Source of the DNA: Chryseobacterium phosphatilyticum
Lineage (GTDB): Bacteria > Bacteroidota > Bacteroidia > Flavobacteriales > Weeksellaceae
Assembly (NCBI RefSeq): GCF_002899825.2
Contig: NZ_PPED02000002.1
Coordinates: forward strand, 875,631 to 939,630
Length of the DNA stretch: 64,000 nucleotides
Direction: 5' to 3'
Positions within the stretch are counted from its first letter, which is position 1. Each line of letters begins with the position of its first letter. Positions 8,382 to 15,754 of this stretch are shown in pieces. Made by a program: the position numbers and the translations under genes. The notes below the pieces were generated by a model. It made no database searches. It saw only the letters and a list, made by a program, of their open reading frames with translations, and had not been told where the DNA came from.

Positions 8382-9173
8382 ATGCAGACACAAAAAGTAA
8401 TAGATCATATTGTAAGCTGGTTAAAAGATTATGCAACAAAAGCCAGAGTTAACGGTTACGTAATAGGCGTTTCAGGAGGAGTAGATTCAGGAGTAGTTTC
8501 CACATTGGCCGCTATGACAGGATTGAAAACCCTGCTTATCGAAATGCCGATTCGTCAGAAAGTGGATCAGGTAGACCGTGCAAAAGACCATATGAATGAT
8601 CTGAAATCAAAATTTCCCAATGTTGAAATCATGTCTGTAGATCTTACACCAGCTTTTGAAGAATTATATAAAACATTTAACGTGCAGGATGATTTATATC
8701 CTAACGAAAAACTGGCTTTTGCCAATACAAGATCTCGTTTAAGAATGCTTACCCTATACTATTACGGGCAGCTTAACGGTCTTCTGGTATGTGGAACAGG
8801 AAATAAAGTAGAAGATTTCGGAATCGGATTCTATACAAAATATGGAGATGGTGGAGTAGATGTTTCCCCGATTGCAGATCTTTATAAAACTGAAGTCTAT
8901 ACCCTGGCGAAAGGATTAAACCTGATCAAAAGTATTCAGGAAGCTATTCCTACGGACGGACTTTGGGATGTAGACAGAACTGATGAACAACAGATTGGAG
9001 CGACTTATCCTGAACTTGAAAAGATTCAGAAAGAATACGGTACCAAAACAGCTGAAGATTATGAAGGCCGAGACAAAGAAGTTTTCCTGATTTTTGACAG
9101 AATGCATAAAGCCGCAAAACATAAAATGGAACCTATTCCAGTTTGTGATATTCCTGAAGAGTGGAGAAACTAA
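8382..9173 (+). CDS. nadE: NAD(+) synthase, ammonia-dependent
   Basis: A 263-residue NAD synthase that amidates deamido-NAD in the last step of NAD synthesis. The ATP pyrophosphatase loop is GVSGGVDSGVVS (residues 29-40). LAFANTRSRLRMLTLYYYGQ and CGTGNKVEDFGIGFYTKYGDGGVDVSPIADLYKTEV carry the NaAD-binding and subunit-interface residues. There is no glutaminase domain, so ammonia is the expected nitrogen donor. The C-terminus (AAKHKMEPIPVCDIPEEWRN) is typical for flavobacteria. Confidence 0.95.
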   Translation: MQTQKVIDHIVSWLKDYATKARVNGYVIGVSGGVDSGVVSTLAAMTGLKTLLIEMPIRQKVDQVDRAKDHMNDLKSKFPNVEIMSVDLTPAFEELYKTFNVQDDLYPNEKLAFANTRSRLRMLTLYYYGQLNGLLVCGTGNKVEDFGIGFYTKYGDGGVDVSPIADLYKTEVYTLAKGLNLIKSIQEAIPTDGLWDVDRTDEQQIGATYPELEKIQKEYGTKTAEDYEGRDKEVFLIFDRMHKAAKHKMEPIPVCDIPEEWRN

Positions 9174-9215
9174 GATAAATAGATAATCTGCAATGTATCA
9201 GGTCATCAATCCATA

Positions 9216-9244
9216 ATTGTTACATTCCTGAGACATTGTTACAT
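9216..9244 (+). promoter_or_regulatory. Direct repeat upstream of the RNase gene
   Basis: The decamer attgttacat occurs at 9216-9225 and again at 9235-9244, a 19-base period, and ends 16 bases before the RNase start. It could be an operator or part of a promoter. No TAnnTTTG element was found here. Confidence 0.3.
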
Positions 9245-9260
9245 CAAAGAAAATATTGCT

Positions 9261-9767
9261 ATGAATGGTAAAATAAGATCCGTATTCTTCATCTGTTTAG
9301 GGCTTCTTTTCGGAATGTCTGTAATGTACATTTACAATAATTTTATTGCAGGTAAAAAAGACCATTCCAAGGGTGCACAAACAGAAAATGTAAATTACGG
9401 AAATGCTTCAGCCGATACCGGAAACCCAGCAGATCAGGGGAGTATTGAGATCCTGACAGAAGAAAGAACGGTCATCAATTATGTAAAACAAAATTATAGG
9501 TTACCGGATTATTATATCACAAAAAATGAAGCCAGAAGACAAGGCTGGAATCCTTCAAAAGGAAATCTTTGTGATGTACTCCCGGGAAAGGCTATTGGAG
9601 GAGATAGGTTTGGAAACCGTGAAGGAAGACTGCCAAATGGAGAAAAGTATTTTGAAGCAGATGTTAATTACCATTGCGGAAGCAGGCAGGCAGACAGAAT
9701 TATTTTTACCAGAAACGGAGAGGTTTATCTTACCAAAAACCATTATAAGAGTTTTGAAAAACAGTAA
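9261..9767 (+). CDS. Barnase-like extracytoplasmic ribonuclease
   Basis: A 168-residue protein with an N-terminal membrane segment or signal (residues about 7-28) and a C-terminal barnase-type domain (about 70-168). Alignment by eye with barnase is close: LPDYYITKNEARRQGW, SKGNLCDVLPGKAIGGDRF, and the catalytic set Glu132 (in FEADVNY), Arg142 and Arg146 (SRQADRI) and His161 (KNHYKSF). These correspond to barnase Glu73, Arg83, Arg87 and His102. Two cysteines (NLCDV and YHCGS) absent from barnase could form a disulfide. It should cleave single-stranded RNA at guanine outside the cytoplasm. Its inhibitor gene lies downstream, beyond an inserted GIY-YIG element. Confidence 0.9.
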   Translation: MNGKIRSVFFICLGLLFGMSVMYIYNNFIAGKKDHSKGAQTENVNYGNASADTGNPADQGSIEILTEERTVINYVKQNYRLPDYYITKNEARRQGWNPSKGNLCDVLPGKAIGGDRFGNREGRLPNGEKYFEADVNYHCGSRQADRIIFTRNGEVYLTKNHYKSFEKQ

Positions 9768-9769
9768 TA

Positions 9770-10184
9770 TCATTGCGAACAGACTGAGGTCTGCGAATGT
9801 AGTTCAGTAGTGACGAAGCAATCTTTAAATATGTTGTAAAACAAATAAAAGCAGGTTTTATTTATATCATGACGAATAAAAACCACACAACTCTTTATAC
9901 CGGAGTTACTTCAAACCTGCCAAAACGAGTTCAGCAACATAAAGAATCACATTTTCCAAAAAGCTTTACATCCAGATATAATTTGTATAAACTTATATAT
10001 TGGGAGGCTTTTCAGGAAATAGGAGATGCAATAGCCAGGGAAAAACAGATTAAAGCAGGTTCAAGACAAAAGAAGTTAGATTTGATTAATGCCATGAATC
10101 CTGAATGGAGGACTTGGCTAGTGACATCGAAAATATTATGGATGTTTTTTTGAGATTGCTTCGTCACTACGTTCCTCGCAATGA
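9770..10184 (+). mobile_element. Small GIY-YIG element with inverted-repeat ends
   Basis: The two ends share inverted sequences. The 18-mer gtagtgacgaagcaatct at 9807-9824 is matched by its exact complement at 10153-10170, and tcattgcga at 9770-9778 by its complement at 10176-10184. Between them lies one gene, a GIY-YIG nuclease. The element begins 3 bases after the RNase stop and ends 33 bases before the barstar start. No clear target-site duplication was seen. Similar sequences (cattgcga...gaagcaatct) are known as dispersed repeats in several bacterial groups; whether this unit moves is inference. Confidence 0.6.
9869..10153 (+). CDS. GIY-YIG nuclease family protein, probably decayed
   Basis: A 94-residue frame with the GIY-YIG pattern LYTGVTSNLPKRVQQHKES, then LIYWEAFQEIGDAIAREKQIKAGSRQKKLDLI. 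The GIY half (GFIYI) lies just upstream of the ATG at 9869. The frame stays open upstream to 9803 without ATG, GTG or TTG, and an ATA codon at 9845-9847 precedes KAGFIYIMTN, where relatives usually have the initiator Met. Near 10111 the usual end EWRDL appears to be lost through a one-base deletion, giving EWRTWLVTSK and an early stop. Translation may fail or give a truncated protein lacking the first active-site strand. Confidence 0.65.
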   Translation: MTNKNHTTLYTGVTSNLPKRVQQHKESHFPKSFTSRYNLYKLIYWEAFQEIGDAIAREKQIKAGSRQKKLDLINAMNPEWRTWLVTSKILWMFF

Positions 10185-10217
10185 CCACAACAAGAATTAA
10201 AAAGAAATAAGAAAGAT

Positions 10218-10523
10218 ATGAAGACAATATATATAGATTTTACAGACATAGGCGATTATGAAGATTTTTACGCCCAGTTAAAGGAAAAAATTCAGCTTCC
10301 TGAACATTTTGGAGATAATCTTGATGCGCTTTTTGATACCATTACCGGAGATCTGGAAATGCCAATCCACATCGAATTTGTTAATATGACGGTAGATCAG
10401 TTAGAAATTTTTGAAGACCTTCTTACAACGTTGGAAGATGCGGAAGAAGAAGTAGAAGATTTCACTTTCAGCTACTATCTGGAGCAATATGAAGATGATG
10501 AAGAGGAGGAAAATAAAGATTAA
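10218..10523 (+). CDS. Barstar-family ribonuclease inhibitor
   Basis: A 101-residue acidic protein. MKTIYIDFTDIGDYEDFYAQLKEKIQLPEHFGDNLDALFDTITG matches barstar, in which the LP-x-x-(Y/F)-G-x-NLDAL-x-D helix and loop block the RNase active site. The C-terminus is unusually acidic (YLEQYEDDEEEENKD). It should inhibit the barnase-like RNase in the cytoplasm before export. The pair would normally be adjacent; here about 450 bases holding the GIY-YIG element intervene, so inhibitor expression may depend on read-through or on a promoter in the element. Confidence 0.9.
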   Translation: MKTIYIDFTDIGDYEDFYAQLKEKIQLPEHFGDNLDALFDTITGDLEMPIHIEFVNMTVDQLEIFEDLLTTLEDAEEEVEDFTFSYYLEQYEDDEEEENKD

Positions 10524-10545
10524 CCGGTGATATAAAAAAGTAAAG

Positions 10546-10577
10546 AGGTTGTTTTAGAAATAAGACAACCTTTTTTA
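10546..10577 (+). terminator. Terminator after the barstar gene
   Basis: Stem aggttgt (10546-10552) pairs with acaacct (10565-10571), followed by a T run. It lies 23 bases after the barstar stop. Confidence 0.75.
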
Positions 10578-10599
10578 TGTAATCCAAATTGGTTATTTA

Positions 10600-10800
10600 T
10601 TTTTAGTCAGTAAAGCCTGTTTTTTTATTTTCTCGCAGATTTGGGAGATTCCATAAATAGAAAGTATAGGGAGTTTTTATGTGTTTGCCACTAATACACA
10701 AATAAAATCATTCGTGAATTAGTGGCTATAAAAATTCTTACAAAAACCTTTGATTTTATTGTGTTTTAAAATCGCTTGTTATTTATTAGGCCTTTGCGTT
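10600..10800. repeat. Gene-free stretch with a fold-back repeat
   Basis: The stretch between the barstar terminator and the cdd terminator has no credible gene. It includes the inverted repeat gccactaat (10687-10695) and attagtggc (10718-10726), and fragments such as cgcagatttgggagatt and cctttgcg that resemble decayed dispersed repeats common in flavobacteria. Confidence 0.45.
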
Positions 10801-10813
10801 TTTTCCAACACCA

Positions 10814-10847
10814 ATAAAAAAACCTGTGGCATTCATTACTACAGGTT
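10814..10847 (-). terminator. Terminator of cdd
   Basis: Stem aacctgt (10821-10827) pairs with acaggtt (10841-10847). The A run at 10814-10820 becomes a T run on the minus strand, downstream of cdd. Confidence 0.65.
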
Positions 10848-10968
10848 CTAAACTAAATATTATCAATACAAATTCGTAAGATCAATAGCTGATCCCATAT
10901 CAAAACAGAAATTCTGTGGTTATGATAAAACCACTAGTTATTTGTTCATGAAATTTGCTTTTTCATTT

Positions 10969-11451
10969 TTACAAAAAGGTGGAGTCAAAATAAAAAGGTA
11001 ACAAATCCTTCACGGCATGAACCTTCACCACTTCTTCATTCATGCTGGAGAAATAAAGGTCTATGTTTTCATTTTGCTTGGTTTCGTATTCTATTAAGCT
11101 TTGACGACACGCTCCACATGGAGGAATCGGAGGATTGCTTTCGTGGAATTCTTTAGGACCACCCACTACAAAAATCTTTTTTATTTTCACATTCGGAAAA
11201 TTCGCTGCCACCCAGAAAAGGGTAGTTCTCTCTGCACAAAGACCGGATGGATACGCCGCATTTTCCTGATTGTTTCCGGAATAGATTTCTCCGTTTTCCA
11301 ACAAAACAGAACATCCTACCAGAAACTGAGAGTAAGGGGCATATGCCATCTCGCGAGCTTCTTTGGCTCTTTCAAATAATTTTTTCTCTATATCGCTCAG
11401 TTCGCTGCTATTTTTAAAATATTCGTAACTGATCTGTATGTCTTTTTTCAT
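10969..11451 (-). CDS. cdd: Cytidine deaminase
   Basis: A 160-residue zinc enzyme that deaminates cytidine and deoxycytidine to the uridine forms in pyrimidine salvage. The zinc and catalytic motifs are CAERTTLFW (metal Cys and proton-shuttling Glu) and PPCGACRQSL (two metal cysteines). AYAPYSQFLVGCSVLLENGEIYSGNNQENAAYPSG is the family's N-terminal core, where FLVG and the NQENAAYP segment contact the nucleoside. The length exceeds the roughly 130 residues of tetrameric enzymes because of an N-terminal extension. It is a single-gene unit with its own terminator. Confidence 0.93.
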   Translation of the reverse strand: MKKDIQISYEYFKNSSELSDIEKKLFERAKEAREMAYAPYSQFLVGCSVLLENGEIYSGNNQENAAYPSGLCAERTTLFWVAANFPNVKIKKIFVVGGPKEFHESNPPIPPCGACRQSLIEYETKQNENIDLYFSSMNEEVVKVHAVKDLLPFYFDSTFL

Positions 11452-11551
11452 ATATTGTCGACTAAAAAAGGGGCGTAAAAGTAGTTCTTTTTAATGAGTT
11501 GGGCAATATTTATTCTTCTTCCCGGAAATTCCAATTTTTAAAATAATAAAA

Positions 11552-12604
11552 ATGTTATATACACCAATAAAATTCAGAAATATAGAGCTTAAAAACCGAT
11601 GGGTAATGTCTCCTATGTGCATGTATTCATGTGAAAACGGAATAGCCAATGACTTTCATTTTGTTCATTACGGAAGCAGGGCACAGGGAGGAACAGGTCT
11701 GATTGTAGTAGAGGCAACAGGGGTAGAACCGAGGGGAAGAATAACCAAGCATTGCATGGGAATCTGGAGTGATGAACAGGCTGAAAAATTACAGCGCATT
11801 GTCAACTTTGTGCATGAAAACTCTGACAGTAAAATAGGTATTCAGCTGGCTCATGCAGGTAGAAAAGGCTCTACCTGGAATAATAAACAAATTTCAATCG
11901 AAGAAGGTTGGGAAACCATTGCGCCAAGCTCCATTCCCTATCACCCGTCAGAAAGAATTCCGCATGCTTTGAGTGCTGATGAGGTAAAAAAGCAGGTTCA
12001 GAATTTTAAAGAAGCGGCCAAAAGAGCGGTTAAAGCAGGATTTGATATCATTGAAATTCATGGAGCGCACGGGTATTTGATTCACCAGTTTCTATCACCA
12101 CTTTCCAACATCAGAACGGATGAATATGGGGGTAGTTTTGAAAACAGAATACGATTTTTAATCGAGATTGTTGATGCTGTCAATGAAGTATTGAACGAAA
12201 ATACAGCGCTCTTTGTACGTATTTCCGGAACCGAATATGCAGAAAGCGGCTGGGATATTGAAAGTAGCGTGGCTCTGGCAAAAGTTCTGAAAGAACATGA
12301 TGTTGATCTTGTAGATGTTTCCAGTGGTGGAAATATTCATGGAGCAAAGATTCCTGTTTTTGATGGCTATCAGGTTCCTTTTTCATCTCAGATAAAGAAT
12401 CAGGCTTCTGTGAAAACAGGTGCCGTAGGTCTTATCACCCAGGTTGATCAGGCTGAAGAAATTCTTCAAAACGGAGATGCGGATCTTGTTTTTATCGCCA
12501 GAGAGATTTTAAGAAACCCTTATATTGCCGTTCAGGGATCGTTTGAAATGAATGAAGAGTGCTTCTTCCCTCATCAATATACAAGAGCAAAGATTTCAAC
12601 GTAG
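11552..12604 (+). CDS. Old-yellow-enzyme family NADPH dehydrogenase (NamA/YqjM type)
   Basis: A 350-residue FMN-binding TIM barrel. It belongs to the YqjM-type subgroup: SPMCMYSCENGIANDFHFVHY carries the flavin-tuning Cys and the GRAVY-like region; LAHAGRKGSTW holds the substrate-binding His and Arg; EIHGAHGYLIHQFLSPLSNIRTDEYGGSFENR is the FMN-binding and loop signature. Such enzymes reduce activated C=C bonds of enones and nitro-compounds with NADPH; the natural substrate is usually unknown. The start at ATG 11552 gives the expected MLYTPIKFRNIELKNR. It is followed by a DUF2752 gene 30 bases on. Confidence 0.9.
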   Translation: MLYTPIKFRNIELKNRWVMSPMCMYSCENGIANDFHFVHYGSRAQGGTGLIVVEATGVEPRGRITKHCMGIWSDEQAEKLQRIVNFVHENSDSKIGIQLAHAGRKGSTWNNKQISIEEGWETIAPSSIPYHPSERIPHALSADEVKKQVQNFKEAAKRAVKAGFDIIEIHGAHGYLIHQFLSPLSNIRTDEYGGSFENRIRFLIEIVDAVNEVLNENTALFVRISGTEYAESGWDIESSVALAKVLKEHDVDLVDVSSGGNIHGAKIPVFDGYQVPFSSQIKNQASVKTGAVGLITQVDQAEEILQNGDADLVFIAREILRNPYIAVQGSFEMNEECFFPHQYTRAKIST

Positions 12605-12633
12605 TTATAAGAATTATTCGAATAGTTTCAAAA

Positions 12634-12924
12634 ATGAATATTGAAGACTTCATGCTGACTTGTCCCAGTAAAAGATTTCTGGGCGTAGAATGTCCCGGAT
12701 GTGGTGCGCAGAGGGCTGTTGTTCTTGTACTTGAAGGGAGGTTTTCTGAAGCATTTCAGATGTATCCGGCAGTGTATACAATATTGCTTTTTTTCTTTAT
12801 TCTTGCACTAAGTTTTATAGACAGGAAAAGAAAATATGGATCAGTGCTGATGGTCTTGCTCATCGTTAACCTTGTCATCATCATAGGGTATTATGTCTAT
12901 AAACATGTTTTTTTGCACACTTGA
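12634..12924 (+). CDS. DUF2752 family small membrane protein
   Basis: A 96-residue protein starting MNIEDFMLTCPSKRFLGVECPGCGAQRAV. The CPGCGAQRA motif is the hallmark of DUF2752. Two membrane segments follow (about residues 46-64 and 72-90). A longer in-frame start at 12559 overlaps the reductase gene and is rejected. The family has no known function; the paired cysteines suggest metal binding or redox chemistry at the membrane. Confidence 0.82.
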   Translation: MNIEDFMLTCPSKRFLGVECPGCGAQRAVVLVLEGRFSEAFQMYPAVYTILLFFFILALSFIDRKRKYGSVLMVLLIVNLVIIIGYYVYKHVFLHT

Positions 12925-13039
12925 TAAAAAAAAGAGATAGTTATAATTTTGACAACAATGTCCGAATTTAAAAAGTCGTAGAATTACTACAATTTCCGAA
13001 ACTCTTGCTTAAAAACTTTTCAGTTTAGAACATGAAGTC

Positions 13040-13047
13040 TATCTTTG
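13040..13047 (+). promoter_or_regulatory. -7 promoter element of tssD
   Basis: TATCTTTG fits the Bacteroidota TAnnTTTG consensus and lies 53 bases before the tssD start, leaving a leader of about 45 bases. A -33 element at the usual distance is not obvious. Confidence 0.45.
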
Positions 13048-13100
13048 TTTGTATAATTCCTACAGGAAGGAACAAATAGTAAAGAATAAAATTTAAGAAT

Positions 13101-13505
13101 ATGGCAGGAAATTCAAGAGGAATCTTAAAATTCAATGGAGGTGAAGGACAAAAATTATTAAAGCTTAATTACAGCGTATCAAGAGCTACAGACGTTTCAG
13201 GACGTGTAGCATCTGATCCGTCAAATGCTCTTATTAAAGTAACCATTGAGGCAACAGAAAAATCTGATGTCTTAGAGAGTTTACTAAACAGCAAATACAA
13301 GCCTACAACCGGAGAAATTAATTTCAACAAGTCTCATGAGGAGGGAACATTAATTACTTTAAAATGGGAAAACGGATATGTGATCCAGCATGAAGTAGAT
13401 TTTGATGCATTAGACAGCAACAATATGCTGATCAGTTTTGTGGTAAGTGCCGAGAGCATTAGTTATGGAAATTCATTCTATGAAGGACTTTGGCCAATGA
13501 GTTAA
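13101..13505 (+). CDS. tssD: Type VI secretion tube protein TssD (Hcp)
   Basis: A 134-residue Hcp-like protein of the Bacteroidota T6SS subtype iii. MAGNSRGILKFNGGEGQKLL, the central GRVASDPSNALIKVTIEAT and the C-terminal FVVSAESISYGNSFYEGLWPMS are the conserved blocks. Hexameric rings of this protein stack to form the inner tube that is fired from the cell. It has its own promoter and is followed by a strong terminator, which allows tssD to be made in large excess over the cargo genes that follow. Confidence 0.92.
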   Translation: MAGNSRGILKFNGGEGQKLLKLNYSVSRATDVSGRVASDPSNALIKVTIEATEKSDVLESLLNSKYKPTTGEINFNKSHEEGTLITLKWENGYVIQHEVDFDALDSNNMLISFVVSAESISYGNSFYEGLWPMS

Positions 13506-13526
13506 GTCTTTTGTAGTACATTATAA

Positions 13527-13557
13527 AAAGACTGTCCTCATAAGACGGTCTTTTTTT
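13527..13557 (+). terminator. Terminator between tssD and vgrG
   Basis: Stem aaagactgtc (13527-13536) pairs with gacggtcttt (13544-13553), then a T run. It lies 21 bases after the tssD stop and separates tssD from the cargo operon. Confidence 0.8.
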
Positions 13558-13573
13558 ACCTGTTGTACAGCCA

Positions 13574-13593
13574 GATTCTGCCGGATTCTGCCG
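13574..13593 (+). repeat. Tandem decamer before vgrG
   Basis: The sequence gattctgccg is repeated twice in direct tandem (13574-13583, 13584-13593), between the tssD terminator and the vgrG start. It may be a regulatory site or chance. Confidence 0.35.
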
Positions 13594-13653
13594 GAATTTT
13601 ATTTGTTTAAAATCCGTTAAAAAATTAAAAACCTTAACAAATCACTACACAAT

Positions 13654-15582
13654 ATGTCAATCATACCTGGAAATAATGCAGGGACTTTTCGTCCGACGCA
13701 AAATGCAGACGGTATATCTGAAAATCATCATACCGGAATCAACCGGTTGGTAAAACTCTCTCTTGTCATAGAGGGAAAGATAATCAAATACTATAAACAT
13801 TTTAAACTTAAACAAAGTACAAGACGCCATCACGAGTTTACGCTTACATTGGCTCACGATACCTTGGGAGACAGGCAGACTCATTCATTGGAAGATGCCA
13901 ATAAATTTCTGGGAAAACGGCTAACAGCCATTATTTCGTATAAAGATGTAGACAACAGTCCCGAAAGAACTTTCGTTGGGGTGATTACCGGCGTAGGATT
14001 CAGTCAGGAAAAAATGAGTCTGGGAAATATCGTACTCACCGGAAACAGCCCGACAGTCCTCCTTGACGGAGCTCCTCATATTCAAAGTTTTGGGGGAAAT
14101 CAGCCCGTAAACATGGGAATTATCGCAGAAGAAGTTATCAAACAAGGAATTGATAAAAGCCGTTTTGATATTAGAATTGATGCCAATAATTTTTCACAGA
14201 TCATTTACAGCAGTCAGTATGATGAAACCCATTATAACTATCTGGCAAGAATGGCAGAAGCATATGGTGAACAGTTTTATTACGATGGCGAAGTTTTGCA
14301 TTTCGGAAAGCTTCCTCCTCAGAATAAACCGATCATATTAACTTACGGAAGTAGTGCCAATGATATCAAGGTTGAATTGAAAGCAGTACACACCAGACCA
14401 CAATTCTATGGCTACAACAGTAACAAAAACGAAAAGCTAACTTCGGGATCAACACCTATCAAACATGTGGGTGATCTTGCCAAAACAGCCTATAGCCATA
14501 ACGATTCTATTTATAAAACACCAGCACTACAGGTCGCTCCAATGAAAGCTTCGACCCATCTTGATGTGGAGTATTCACAGAAAAGTGCATCAGGAAGTGA
14601 GGCCGTAAATGTTTTTTCTGTTTCAGGAAATACAACCGTTCCTTTTCTTCACCCAGGTTGCGTGGTAGATATGCAAATGCGTAAACCGGATTCCAATGAG
14701 ACGTCTTATTTCACAAGAATCATGATCACCGAATCAGAACATGAGATCGACACCATAGGTCACTATCATGGAAGCTTTGTAGGAATCGCAGCAGATACAG
14801 GATTTCTTCCAAAACCGGAATTTATCGTTCCTAAAGCCGAACCTCAGACAGCAACTGTAATTTCAAATACAGACCCGGAGAAGCAAGGCAGAATTCAGGT
14901 GAGATTCGATTGGCAAACTAATGATACCACTCATTTTATCCGAATGATGAGCCCTGACGCGGGAGGAACAGACCAGATTACCCAGAACAGAGGTTATGTA
15001 GCTATTCCTGAAGTGGGGGATCAGGTCATGGTCAACTTTGTTCATAGCCATCCGGACAGGCCTTTTGTCATGGGAGGAATGTTCCATGGAGGAGTTGCTT
15101 TGGGAGGAGGCATTAATAACCATTTAAAGTCGATACAAACCCGAAGTGGAATCAGGATTTTAATGAATGATGAGGAAGGAAGTGTAAAAATTCTTGACCC
15201 AAGCGGAAATGTGTATTTCATGGATGGTAAAGGAAATATTGATATGAAAGCCCCAAAGAATTTTACATTAAATGCCGGTGAAAATATCAATATTACAGCC
15301 GGAAAAGAAATTTCAATCGGGGCAGGAAATAGTATTACGAGCAATGCCAATGATGATATTATTTCTACGGCAGGACAGGATATTGTACAAACCGCTTCCG
15401 GTGATATCAGGGAATCTTCGGACACCAGAACCGAAATGGTAGAAAAGGAGTTTAAAAGACAATCCGAGACTTCTCATGAAATTGCAGGAGAAATATCCAT
15501 GTTCAGCGAACTGGAAAATATGACCATGCAGAGCGGAAAAATCGTGGAATTCAATAGTGCTGAAAAATCAAAACTATTCTAA
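13654..15582 (+). CDS. vgrG: Type VI secretion spike protein VgrG (TssI)
   Basis: A 642-residue VgrG. Residues about 25-380 correspond to the gp27-like hub (LVIEGKIIKYYKHFKL near the start, AEAYGEQFYYDGEVLHFG in the middle). About 395-480 is the gp5 OB-fold (VISNTDPEKQGRIQVRFDW, RGYVAIPEVGDQVMVNF, FVMGGMFHGG). The C-terminus from about 530 is a beta-helix of short repeats (NITAGKEISIGAGNSITS) forming the needle, with no separate effector domain. The protein caps the tube and carries the PAAR-like tip and cargo encoded downstream. It heads a long run of closely spaced genes. A small frame follows after one base. Confidence 0.93.
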   Translation: MSIIPGNNAGTFRPTQNADGISENHHTGINRLVKLSLVIEGKIIKYYKHFKLKQSTRRHHEFTLTLAHDTLGDRQTHSLEDANKFLGKRLTAIISYKDVDNSPERTFVGVITGVGFSQEKMSLGNIVLTGNSPTVLLDGAPHIQSFGGNQPVNMGIIAEEVIKQGIDKSRFDIRIDANNFSQIIYSSQYDETHYNYLARMAEAYGEQFYYDGEVLHFGKLPPQNKPIILTYGSSANDIKVELKAVHTRPQFYGYNSNKNEKLTSGSTPIKHVGDLAKTAYSHNDSIYKTPALQVAPMKASTHLDVEYSQKSASGSEAVNVFSVSGNTTVPFLHPGCVVDMQMRKPDSNETSYFTRIMITESEHEIDTIGHYHGSFVGIAADTGFLPKPEFIVPKAEPQTATVISNTDPEKQGRIQVRFDWQTNDTTHFIRMMSPDAGGTDQITQNRGYVAIPEVGDQVMVNFVHSHPDRPFVMGGMFHGGVALGGGINNHLKSIQTRSGIRILMNDEEGSVKILDPSGNVYFMDGKGNIDMKAPKNFTLNAGENINITAGKEISIGAGNSITSNANDDIISTAGQDIVQTASGDIRESSDTRTEMVEKEFKRQSETSHEIAGEISMFSELENMTMQSGKIVEFNSAEKSKLF

Positions 15583-15583
15583 G

Positions 15584-15754
15584 ATGGCGATCAGAAAAAC
15601 TGCGACTAATATTCAGGTTACCGTTAAAGATTCCTATCACTTAAACGTTGGGAAAAAGGTAGAAAAGATTGCGAAAAAAATAAATGTGGAAGCACAGAGA
15701 GAAAATCTTATTTTATCGAGTAATAAAAAAATAATGTCTCATGGGAATAAATAA
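15584..15754 (+). CDS. Small VgrG-associated protein
   Basis: A 56-residue basic protein (MAIRKTATNIQVTVKDSYHL..., ending NLILSSNKKIMSHGNK). Its ATG is one base after the vgrG stop and its end overlaps the start of the next gene by 14 bases, so it is translationally tied to both. The strand pattern (SYHLNVGKKVEKIAKKINVEA) resembles the beta-helix repeats at the end of VgrG, so it could be a detached needle module or an adaptor. No family was recognised. Confidence 0.6.
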   Translation: MAIRKTATNIQVTVKDSYHLNVGKKVEKIAKKINVEAQRENLILSSNKKIMSHGNK

